NCBI GenBank assembly: GCA_017453205.1
Contig: JAFTKO010000043.1
Location: 67,454 to 131,453 of the forward strand
Direction: 5' to 3'
From: Clostridia bacterium
GTDB taxonomy: Bacteria; Bacillota; Clostridia; Oscillospirales; CAG-272
Length of the DNA: 64,000 nt
Position 1 is the first letter of the stretch. Each line of letters begins with the position of its first letter. This document shows, piece after piece, positions 57,048 to 64,000 of the stretch. Below the pieces are notes generated by a model that saw only the letters and a list, made by a program, of their open reading frames with translations, searched no databases and was not told the origin of the DNA. Made by a program: the position numbers and the translations under genes.

Positions 57048-59525
57048 TTAAATATCGAACTTGGTCAGAATCTTTGCGGGAGTCTGATAAAGCACGAAGG
57101 TATAAGGGATCATCGAGATCGCAACCATAAGCGCGGCACTGATGCCGAACATAGCAAGTGCGATACCGACAAAGCCGGTAAATACAACGTTCATCACTGC
57201 GTATCTGATACAAATTACCGTGGTTACAACAGCGAAGCATACGAGATAACCGATGATGTTGCTGACAAGGGTTGCAATGCACTCCTTAAAAAGTAGATTG
57301 CTCTTGTTGACACCGATCGCTCGGTAAATACCGTATTCCTTACTGTTCTTGATACTACCGGATTTCTCAATGAAGTAGTATATTAGAAGCAGAAGCACGA
57401 TCATCACATAGAAGATGTTGAGTCCTTCACGGCTTTCCTCCAAAATCTCGGTATTCTCACGCTCATAGATGGCGTTAATATCTACCGACGTAACACCTCT
57501 GTCACGCAGCTCATTTTTAAGCTGTGTCAGTTGTGCGCTGTCGGCGGTTTCAATCTCAAAGTAGTACGCCGATTGCATTCCGTTTGCCGCTGTTCTCGTT
57601 CCAAGAGCATCGAGGTTCGGGGACATATACACAAAAATGTTATCCAAAACCTCGGAATTGACATAGATTCGGATATCGGTAGTCATCACATCTCTTGTGA
57701 TCTCAAATTTTTCCACGTACATCTTACTGTTCGTAATTTGAATGGCGTAAGGCGTATGCGCGAGCTGCGTGTTGGTCAGCTCTACCTCATAGTCCGCCTG
57801 TGTACTGTCAACCATCATCTTGTAAAGCGAGTTGCGGTTGATCTCAACAAGTACTTTATCGTTTGCAAGCTCCTTTTCGGCAAGACGTATCTCTACGGTA
57901 TAATTCTTTGCGCCGTAGTTGTCCTTGAAAAACAACCCGTTGGTATCCGAAAAATTCATGCTTGCAAATACGCCGAGGAAGTTGACATAATCACTCTTGT
58001 TCATATAAACAAAGGATTCGCCGCCGTCCACGATACCGCTGATCTTGAAGGTGTTATCAAAGGATACGAGAAGGAGAGATTTGTCATTTGACAGCTCCTC
58101 CATGCGAAACTCGGTTTTCAGCTTTTCCGCAAGAGCGCGAGAGATCAGAATTTCTCCAACCTCGGGCATCTTACCGTAAAGCCCCTCAAAGGTATCTCCT
58201 GTATTGATGGCTTTCGGAGTATAATCGGCTTCAATATTGGCAAGTGCCGCCATATCGCTATACGAGAAGCTACCTGTCAGCATATGGGTATCAAAGAAGT
58301 CAATGGATTCGTACTTGCTCTCATCCATACGGCGTAGCTCCGAGTAAGCGTTCAAGCTTGTATAAATGCTGTTCTCATTTACGCTTTTGTTTTCAATCGT
58401 CATATTGGCGATCTCAAACACGTTGAAGGCAAAGAAACAGATTACGGCTGCAATGGCACAGATAAATATTTGCTTGAATACGTTTGAGGTGGAATAGAAG
58501 CGTTCTTCACTATCTCTGCGGAAAAGTCCAAATACACGCTTGATGTTAAAGAGCTTACCGTTTCGTTTTGATTTACTCTTTTCAAACACAGGAACGGGAG
58601 TTTTTTCTTCTGTCGCTATGTCACTCTCGGTATTTCCTTTGAATACGACCTTCTTTTCGCTTGCATCATCAATGATAGAAACACTCTTGCCAACCTTTAG
58701 GTAAACGGTGCCGCCGTCATTGAAGATCTGAAGGTCGCTTTCGGTCTGTATCGGATCTCCGTAAAGAGTAATACCGAGTCCGTCCTGTCTTACCTCTCTC
58801 GCGGTGCTTTCGTCAGCGTAAATATTGTTGCGCTCTACGTCATATCGCACGTTTTCTGTGATGGTGCTTGTGTTGCTGATCTCGCCGTCCACAAGCTCGA
58901 TATAACTATCCGCATAGCGTTTAATCAGAGTGATTTCGTGTGTAACAAGGACAACGAGCTTGGTTTTGGATATTTCTTTCAGAATATCCATAACCTTAAT
59001 GGTATTCTGCACGTCAAGGTTTCCCGTGGGTTCGTCGGCAAGGATCACATCCGCGCCCTTAATAAGCGCACGGGCAATCGCCACTCTTTGCTTCTGACCG
59101 CCCGAAAGCGCATCACCTTGTTTGTTCTTGTAGCGCTCCATTTCCACGAGCTGCAAGACCGCCGATGTTCTGCGAGCAATCTCGGCTTCATCCTTGAATC
59201 CGGCGATCATCATTTGATTTCGCATGATCTCGGAAATGGTATAACCTTTTTCAAGATAATAGTTTTGGAAGATAAAGCCGATCTTGGCATTGCGGATTCG
59301 GTCTACCTTTCCGCTTGTACATTCGCCGTCTATGTAGATCTTACCGCTATCCTGCCTGTCGAGACCTCCGATGATGTTCAGCATGGTGGTCTTACCGCTA
59401 CCCGATTTACCGAACAGCGCCACAAGCCCCTTTTCGGGGAGCTCAAAGGATACGCCCTTCAAAACTTGGTTGCGATTTCTTGAACGGGGATTGAATACTC
59501 TGCCGATATTTTCTATCTTAATCAT
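57048..59525 (-). CDS. ABC ATPase-FtsX permease fusion (MacB-like), second copy
   Basis: 825 residues. The N-terminal LolD/MacB-type ATPase has Walker A FGKSGSGKTT (near 37), signature LSGGQKQRV and ADEPTGNLDV. A long linker (about 225-340) carries a beta-rich stretch and polar segments. The permease half has one transmembrane helix (about 360-380), a large extracellular domain and three helices at the end with an FtsX signature (YGIYRAIGVNKSNLLFKE). The stop-start overlap with the gene before it is ATGA (59522-59525). Predicted role: mechanotransmission or export at the envelope. Confidence 0.92.
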   Translation of the reverse strand: MIKIENIGRVFNPRSRNRNQVLKGVSFELPEKGLVALFGKSGSGKTTMLNIIGGLDRQDSGKIYIDGECTSGKVDRIRNAKIGFIFQNYYLEKGYTISEIMRNQMMIAGFKDEAEIARRTSAVLQLVEMERYKNKQGDALSGGQKQRVAIARALIKGADVILADEPTGNLDVQNTIKVMDILKEISKTKLVVLVTHEITLIKRYADSYIELVDGEISNTSTITENVRYDVERNNIYADESTAREVRQDGLGITLYGDPIQTESDLQIFNDGGTVYLKVGKSVSIIDDASEKKVVFKGNTESDIATEEKTPVPVFEKSKSKRNGKLFNIKRVFGLFRRDSEERFYSTSNVFKQIFICAIAAVICFFAFNVFEIANMTIENKSVNENSIYTSLNAYSELRRMDESKYESIDFFDTHMLTGSFSYSDMAALANIEADYTPKAINTGDTFEGLYGKMPEVGEILISRALAEKLKTEFRMEELSNDKSLLLVSFDNTFKISGIVDGGESFVYMNKSDYVNFLGVFASMNFSDTNGLFFKDNYGAKNYTVEIRLAEKELANDKVLVEINRNSLYKMMVDSTQADYEVELTNTQLAHTPYAIQITNSKMYVEKFEITRDVMTTDIRIYVNSEVLDNIFVYMSPNLDALGTRTAANGMQSAYYFEIETADSAQLTQLKNELRDRGVTSVDINAIYERENTEILEESREGLNIFYVMIVLLLLIYYFIEKSGSIKNSKEYGIYRAIGVNKSNLLFKECIATLVSNIIGYLVCFAVVTTVICIRYAVMNVVFTGFVGIALAMFGISAALMVAISMIPYTFVLYQTPAKILTKFDI

Positions 59526-61591
59526 TTCGATCCCCTCCTTAAGCTCTTGCGGATCGACTGACCGCTAATGTTTTTGTTAAATCCGTATGCAACAATCTCA
59601 ACGATCAAGAGCATCAGAATTTCAATAAAGATGTAGTTTCCAAGGCTGATAAAGGTCATTCCGCTGCCGGGAATCACCGTTGCCACAAAGGAAATCAAGG
59701 GCAATAAGAACAGTGTGGGAACAAACATCAAAGCCATTTGAATGTAAAGAGAACGGGAGGATATTCTTCTTGAAATACCCAGCGTTCTGTAAACCGTAAA
59801 GTCGGTTTGATAGATCTTAATGCTACGCATAAAGATAATACTGATGATCATTGCAAAGCAAAAGCTGATGGCAATCAATGCAAGATAATATATAATGTTG
59901 GTCGTGAATACCTCACCTGCATCCTGCACGAAGATCTCGCTTGTGGAAAGCAGACCGATATAGCCCTCGGGAAGCTTAGCGATTGCCGCCTGTGCCAGCT
60001 CGTCGGTTGCAAAGTAGAGACAGGATTCTTCGCCTTCTACGATCACTTCATTGAAGATGGCGTTATAATCCTCGGCATTCATCTGTACAATAACGCCCGA
60101 AACACTTTCGTTCAGCTCATCATCGTTTACAATGGTGTATGCCTGATTTGCTTTGACGGAAAGTACAACACCCTTATCCTTGACATCCCAAAAGTTGGAG
60201 TTGACAAGATTGACCTCCCCGGGAAGAAGCGCCTCATTGATTTCAAAGGTATAGGCGATAGCAGTATCGTCACCAATCTTCATTTCGGAGTTGATGGCTT
60301 CGATCTTCTTTCCGTTCTGTGTCAGATCGTCATAACCGATATAAAGGATCACTTGATTTGAGGTCAGCGTTTTCTCCACCTCAATGGTATGAAGTCCGGC
60401 GTTTGCGCCAAGAAACGTATTTTTAATCGTTTCAGCATCCTTCGATGCAGAGCTCGGCAATACGAGAACGGCATTTCCGGCTTCAAGGGCATACTGATAC
60501 GGAGCATATACGCAATGTACTGTATAGGCATCGAGCATACCGCTCGCTTTGGCGATTTCAATGGTAAAGGAGGATATATCATTGTCTTCGAGGAAATATC
60601 CTGCTTCAGTCGCGCCTGCGATCTGTGAAACCTCCATTTCCTCTAAGAGTCCATCCTCGGTAGATACGATGACCTTTCCTTCTATCGGAACTTCGTCAAG
60701 GGTGGCGGTCATGGGCTGTATCAACGAACCGCTAAAAAGTGTCAACACCATAAATACCGTAATTGCCGCAATGATCAGAGCACAGCTCATCAAGGAAGTA
60801 AAGCGGGGACGGCTCTTGTAGTTGAGAACGCCAAGCCAAAAGGTATTTTTGAGATTTTGCTTTTTGGTAGCAGGCTTTACAACCTTCTTTTCTACCTTAC
60901 GGCTCGTATCGGGCTTTTCAATCACCGTATCCTCAGATACACGACCGTCATAGATACGAACCTTCCTCGTTGCATACTGATGAAAGTATTCGGGGTTATG
61001 CGTAACCACGATCACAAGCTTATCCTTGGATACCTCTTTAAGCAGAGCCGCAACCTCCTTGGAGGATTTCACATCAAGGTTTCCCGTAGGCTCGTCAGCA
61101 AGGATGATCGGAGAGTCCTTCGCAAGAGCACGGGCAATCACGGTTCTTTGTTTTTCACCGCCCGAGAGACGGCTACCCTTTTGGTTTGCCTGCTTGGAGA
61201 GTCCAACGCGCTCGATGAGCGATTTGGCAATGCGGATACGCTCGCTCCTGTTCTCAATGCGAAGCAGCGCAAGCTCCACGTTTTCCAAAACCGTTAAGTT
61301 TTCTATAATATTGAAATCCTGAAAGACGGTAGCAATGTTCTGCTCTCTGTACTTTTCCCATTCGCTCTCCGAATAGTGTGAGGTTTCCATTCCCTCAAAG
61401 TACAGCTCGCCTTCCTCGTATGTATCGTTGGCACCGATCACGTTGAGCAAGGTACTTTTACCGGAGCCCGATTCACCCTCGATGATCACGAATTCATTAT
61501 AATCAAGCTCCAGATTGACACCTCGGATGCCGATTGTCAAAATGTCGTTTGAGTCATAAATTTTTCCGATGTTTTGGAGTTTTAATAACAC
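59522..61591 (-). CDS. ABC ATPase-FtsX permease fusion (MacB-like), first gene of the operon
   Basis: 689 residues from the GTG at 61591, which has AAAGGAG 8 nt upstream; the ATG at 61621 lacks a ribosome site. The ATPase carries EGESGSGKSTLLN (Walker A, near 40), LSGGEKQRT and ADEPTGNLDV. A linker of about 60 residues leads to the permease: first helix (LMSCALIIAAITVFMVLTL), periplasm-like domain and three final helices (FTVYRTLGISRRISSRS). Together with the next gene it would give a heterodimer. The promoter is at 61891-61919, and a long hairpin-rich leader lies between. Confidence 0.92.
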   Translation of the reverse strand: MLLKLQNIGKIYDSNDILTIGIRGVNLELDYNEFVIIEGESGSGKSTLLNVIGANDTYEEGELYFEGMETSHYSESEWEKYREQNIATVFQDFNIIENLTVLENVELALLRIENRSERIRIAKSLIERVGLSKQANQKGSRLSGGEKQRTVIARALAKDSPIILADEPTGNLDVKSSKEVAALLKEVSKDKLVIVVTHNPEYFHQYATRKVRIYDGRVSEDTVIEKPDTSRKVEKKVVKPATKKQNLKNTFWLGVLNYKSRPRFTSLMSCALIIAAITVFMVLTLFSGSLIQPMTATLDEVPIEGKVIVSTEDGLLEEMEVSQIAGATEAGYFLEDNDISSFTIEIAKASGMLDAYTVHCVYAPYQYALEAGNAVLVLPSSASKDAETIKNTFLGANAGLHTIEVEKTLTSNQVILYIGYDDLTQNGKKIEAINSEMKIGDDTAIAYTFEINEALLPGEVNLVNSNFWDVKDKGVVLSVKANQAYTIVNDDELNESVSGVIVQMNAEDYNAIFNEVIVEGEESCLYFATDELAQAAIAKLPEGYIGLLSTSEIFVQDAGEVFTTNIIYYLALIAISFCFAMIISIIFMRSIKIYQTDFTVYRTLGISRRISSRSLYIQMALMFVPTLFLLPLISFVATVIPGSGMTFISLGNYIFIEILMLLIVEIVAYGFNKNISGQSIRKSLRRGSK

Positions 61592-61884
61592 GCCATCTTC
61601 TCCTTTGCTATCTTTCACCATCTGCGTAGACTTGCCGCTTGTGTTGTTTTTTGTACGCCTTAAATTTGTTACCCATAGGCAACAAACAGGTTTATTAAAA
61701 CGGTCTTTCGACCGCAATTCAAGATATTGAATTTTGTTACCTATGGGTAACATTGCCGTAAAATACAATATCGACCCGAAGGCCGATATGCGTTTCCTAA
61801 TTATTCGGTTAGAGATTGCTAACTGCTTTTTAATTTTTTATCGGTCTTGCGACCGATCAATCGGTTTTAACTTCATCTAAAACC
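61592..61884 (-). promoter_or_regulatory. Structured leader with six hairpins
   Basis: On the transcribed (minus) strand, in order: 61840-61857 ATCGGTC-GCAA-GACCGAT; 61808-61823 GTTAG-6 nt-CTAAC; 61768-61789 ATATCGGCC-TTCG-GGTCGATAT; 61736-61751 GTTACC-CATA-GGTAAC; 61701-61714 CGGTC-GAAA-GACCG; 61668-61683 GTTGCC-TATG-GGTAAC. Three loops are classic stable tetraloops (GCAA, UUCG, GAAA). No coding function. The palindromes could also be DNA operators. Confidence 0.65.
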
Positions 61885-61890
61885 TAAGAT

Positions 61891-61919
61891 ATTATATCAC
61901 AATTTCAATACAATGTCAA
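61891..61919 (-). promoter_or_regulatory. Promoter of the ABC/giant lipoprotein operon
   Basis: Perfect consensus on the minus strand: TTGACA (plus 61914-61919), 17-nt spacer, TATAAT (plus 61891-61896). It predicts a start near 61884. Confidence 0.9.
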
Positions 61920-62012
61920 TATTTTCATTAGAAAAAATCAGCAATAGATGAAAATTTATTATATTGTTGTATCCGATATCATAAGAAACGCCATTCTTTT
62001 AGGAATTGAGAC

Positions 62013-62041
62013 AAAAAGGCGAGAAACCCTCCCGCCTTTTT
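62013..62041 (-). terminator. Terminator of the FtsX/methyltransferase unit
   Basis: AAAAAGGCGaga / cccGCCTTTTT-type stem followed by a T-run on the minus strand. It closes the upstream transcript before the promoter at 61891. Confidence 0.8.
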
Positions 62042-62050
62042 GAAAAATAT

Positions 62051-62170
62051 CTAATTGTTTTTTTGGTGATGCCGTTTCAAGTGCTTCTTGCACAAGTATT
62101 TTACTCCCGTGATGACGGCAATCAAACAAACAACGATTCCGATTATAATCAATACGTCTATGAATTCCAT
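62051..62170 (-). CDS. Small single-pass membrane protein (39 residues)
   Basis: ATG at 62170, TAG at 62051-62053. AAAAGGA lies 8 nt upstream, overlapping the end of the methyltransferase gene (stop at 62175). Residues about 5-24 are hydrophobic (VLIIIGIVVCLIAVITGV) and the tail is basic (KKHLKRHH). It is the last gene before the terminator. It probably acts as a small transporter accessory subunit; this is inference from its context beside the permease. Confidence 0.65.
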   Translation of the reverse strand: MEFIDVLIIIGIVVCLIAVITGVKYLCKKHLKRHHQKNN

Positions 62171-62174
62171 TTTG

Positions 62175-62789
62175 CTATCCTTTTCTTGCAATCAAACAGC
62201 AGAGAGGCATCATATTACTCCCCATCACCGTCTGCTCTTTGATTTCATATCCATAGCTTTTTATGTATTCCACAAAGCGCTCGGCACTCCATTTACTGTA
62301 CGCCTTGAAGCCTATCAAATACATCAGCCTTGTACGAAAATGATATCCGAAGCCTGCACCGTGAATAAACGTCGGTGCGATCAACGTGCCTCCTTTTTTT
62401 AGGACATGGCATATCTCTGTCATTGCTCGGTCGGGCTCGGGCATGATGTGCAGAGCGTTTGCAATAACAACCGCATCAAAGCTGCCGTCCGCATAGGGCA
62501 GATTTGTGGCATCCTGTACCGAAAAATGAAGATTGCTTGACTTCTCTTTCTTCTTTGCCTCCGAAATCATATTTTCGGAAAAATCGGTTGCCTCCCACAG
62601 CTTCGCATAACGGGCAAGACGAAAGGATAACTGCCCTGAGCCACAGGCGAGCTCTAACACGTTAGTATCATGACTAATGTAAGGAATGGAGCGTTCCTTA
62701 ATTTTTTCGTATAGATCCTTGTTGCCCTTTTCCATAAATGGGCTATACAGTTTGGCAAAGCGTTGCCAGAATTTTTTGTTATCGTTCAT
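62175..62789 (-). CDS. Class I SAM-dependent methyltransferase
   Basis: 204 residues from the ATG at 62789. The SAM-binding motif I is VLELACGSGQLSFRLAR, followed by ATDFSENM (motif II), VQDATNLPYADGSFDAVV and ALHIMPEPDRAM, the UbiE/Methyltransf_11 pattern. The substrate is unknown. The start codon is 1 nt from the upstream FtsX stop (62791), so the two are coupled. It precedes the 39-residue membrane protein. Confidence 0.92.
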   Translation of the reverse strand: MNDNKKFWQRFAKLYSPFMEKGNKDLYEKIKERSIPYISHDTNVLELACGSGQLSFRLARYAKLWEATDFSENMISEAKKKEKSSNLHFSVQDATNLPYADGSFDAVVIANALHIMPEPDRAMTEICHVLKKGGTLIAPTFIHGAGFGYHFRTRLMYLIGFKAYSKWSAERFVEYIKSYGYEIKEQTVMGSNMMPLCCLIARKG

Positions 62790-62790
62790 T

Positions 62791-64000
62791 TTATTCCGCG
62801 CCCTTGAGTGCTTCAACCATATCGATCTTCTTATTCTTTCTCGCCACCATAAGTCCGACAAGAAGGGATACGCCGAAGGTCAGCGCGATGCTGACAATAT
62901 AGGTTATCCAGCCTATCGTAATACTCAACTCGTATTCACTGACAAGGGCGGTGACAAGCACGTAAAGAGCGCCGTAGCCGCCGACAAGACCGATCAGCAC
63001 GCCGATGAAGGTCAACCATATATTCTGACTTACAAGGAGCTTTCCGATGGCTTTATCGCGAAAGCCAAGCACCTTTAAGGTTGCCAGTTCTCTGTGGCGC
63101 TCCACATAGCTCATTACGCCAAGGTTATAAAGCACCACGATGCCAAGCACGATGGCGGCAATCACAAGAATGACGATCATCACATTCATGATCTCCATAA
63201 AGGTATCATAGCTATCCATAATCATCTGCTTCTCTTGTTTACCCGAGATGATAGACGAGCTTTCGATATCCTCGGATGCGGTATCGGTATAAATCGAGCC
63301 GATGTGATAATCGATTCCCACGCTGTCGGCATAGGTGTCGGTCATCACGATATTTTCCTTGGCGAGTGAACGCAGATAGCCTGCTACCTTGACTGTATAG
63401 GTTTCCTCGCTGCCGTAAGGCGAGAACTCAATAGTGTCGCCGATATTTGCGGTATCCCCCAGTCGCAGGCAGAGGTACACGCCATCATCGGAAAGCTCCG
63501 TGATCTCGTTATCCTCGGTCAAGAAGCGCATCTTGTTATGCTCTGCGCTGTAGATCTCCATTGCAACCGTTTTGCCCTCGTAGCTGATACCGCCCGATGC
63601 CTGCCAATCACCGTCAAGCGCTTCAGCAAGGGCTTTGGCATCCTCGTTGGTTGCCGTTTCGGTCAGATTGACCTTTGTTTCATAATTGCTGATGTCCTGA
63701 TCGAGCATATCAAGGAAGCTACCCATTGTACCCTTCATACCAAGTCCACCGACAAGAAGGATCATACAGCCGACCACGCCGACGAGCGTCATGGCGGAAC
63801 GAGCCTTGTGACGAAGGATATCACGAACGTTCCATTTCGTGCCGAAGGAGAGCTTGTTCCAGAAAGGAAGCTTCTCGATTACGCTTTTTTTCATCACCTT
63901 AGGTGTATAAGGACGGAGCGCATCTGCCGCCGTTCCTCTCAGCATCTTCTTAACAGAGAGGAAGCTAATCAGCGTAAGGAATGCAAGTGTTGCGATCATT
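62791..64000 (-). CDS. FtsX-family ABC permease, N-terminal part outside the window
   Basis: The visible 402 residues are the C-terminal half of a permease that enters from the right edge. There is a transmembrane helix near the edge, a linker with WNKLSFGTKWNVRDILRHKARS, a second helix, an extracellular domain and three final helices with the FtsX signature YVERHRELATLKVLGFRDKAIGKLL. Two FtsX repeats per chain is the usual design of the long permeases of Clostridia, whose separate ATPase would lie upstream. The first visible Met is not necessarily the start. Confidence 0.9.
   Translation of the reverse strand, partial: MIATLAFLTLISFLSVKKMLRGTAADALRPYTPKVMKKSVIEKLPFWNKLSFGTKWNVRDILRHKARSAMTLVGVVGCMILLVGGLGMKGTMGSFLDMLDQDISNYETKVNLTETATNEDAKALAEALDGDWQASGGISYEGKTVAMEIYSAEHNKMRFLTEDNEITELSDDGVYLCLRLGDTANIGDTIEFSPYGSEETYTVKVAGYLRSLAKENIVMTDTYADSVGIDYHIGSIYTDTASEDIESSSIISGKQEKQMIMDSYDTFMEIMNVMIVILVIAAIVLGIVVLYNLGVMSYVERHRELATLKVLGFRDKAIGKLLVSQNIWLTFIGVLIGLVGGYGALYVLVTALVSEYELSITIGWITYIVSIALTFGVSLLVGLMVARKNKKIDMVEALKGAE

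Overview
The window looks like a chromosomal segment of an uncultured, probably gut-associated member of the Bacillota (Clostridia). The evidence is Gram-positive lipoproteins, hprK, RNase J, spmA/spmB-type spore maturation genes, an AbrB-type regulator, pyruvate:ferredoxin oxidoreductase, a rubredoxin/flavin reductase fusion, and very regular TTGACA-17-TATAAT promoters with AGGAGG-type ribosome binding sites. No rRNA, tRNA, CRISPR array or replication origin was found.

Region 1 (1-10954, all minus strand) is a surface-protein cluster. It holds a small protein, a lone solute-binding lipoprotein, three secreted GLUG-repeat proteins, a second small protein, an AraC regulator and a secreted metallo-beta-lactamase-fold lipoprotein. 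The last GLUG protein runs off the left edge and carries a domain that is also found in the MBL lipoprotein, so the families look shuffled. A MITE-like element (6790-7023) with 18-bp terminal inverted repeats and an 11-bp direct repeat sits between two GLUG genes.

Region 2 (11278-43350) is mostly housekeeping: a YefM/RelE-type toxin-antitoxin pair, rplM-rpsI, an ABC exporter with a DUF1854 partner, a small XRE regulator behind paired dyads, a cysteine desulfurase, a BspA-type LRR protein, a flotillin, hprK, foldase-like lipoproteins, a rubredoxin fusion, an M50 protease, a Cys-rich micro-protein, an AbrB/zinc-ribbon regulator, spmAB, RNase J with a structured leader, a large membrane-anchored SurA/PrsA-like protein, an MscS channel, a radical SAM protein, nifJ, two HAD phosphatases and a FAD/Rieske oxidoreductase. 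Most units are bounded by recognisable promoters and intrinsic terminators.

Region 3 (about 43500-48730, minus strand) is a gene graveyard. It contains an EamA transporter fragment, a glycoside-hydrolase-like pseudogene with an in-frame amber and a frameshift, a GH94 phosphorylase C-terminus fused into the 3' end of a secreted-protein gene, an Ig-like surface protein with an in-frame amber and no 5' end, sigma-region-4-like remnants and a truncated DtxR/MntR-like regulator. At least three recombination junctions can be read.

Region 4 (48799-64000, minus strand) is the most unusual part. A consensus promoter at 61891-61919 drives a leader of about 290 nt with six short hairpins, three of them capped by GAAA, UUCG or GCAA tetraloops. 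Downstream are two ATP-binding/FtsX permease fusion proteins, two giant InlB-repeat lipoproteins (1012 and 1253 residues, separated by an internal terminator) and a membrane-anchored NEAT-like protein. Upstream lies a separate unit of an FtsX permease (cut by the right edge), a methyltransferase and a 39-residue membrane peptide. I infer a dedicated envelope system in which MacB/HrtAB-like ABC machinery works with very large surface lipoproteins. Its substrate is unknown; a haem or metal link is only suggested by the NEAT-like domain and the regulator remnant.
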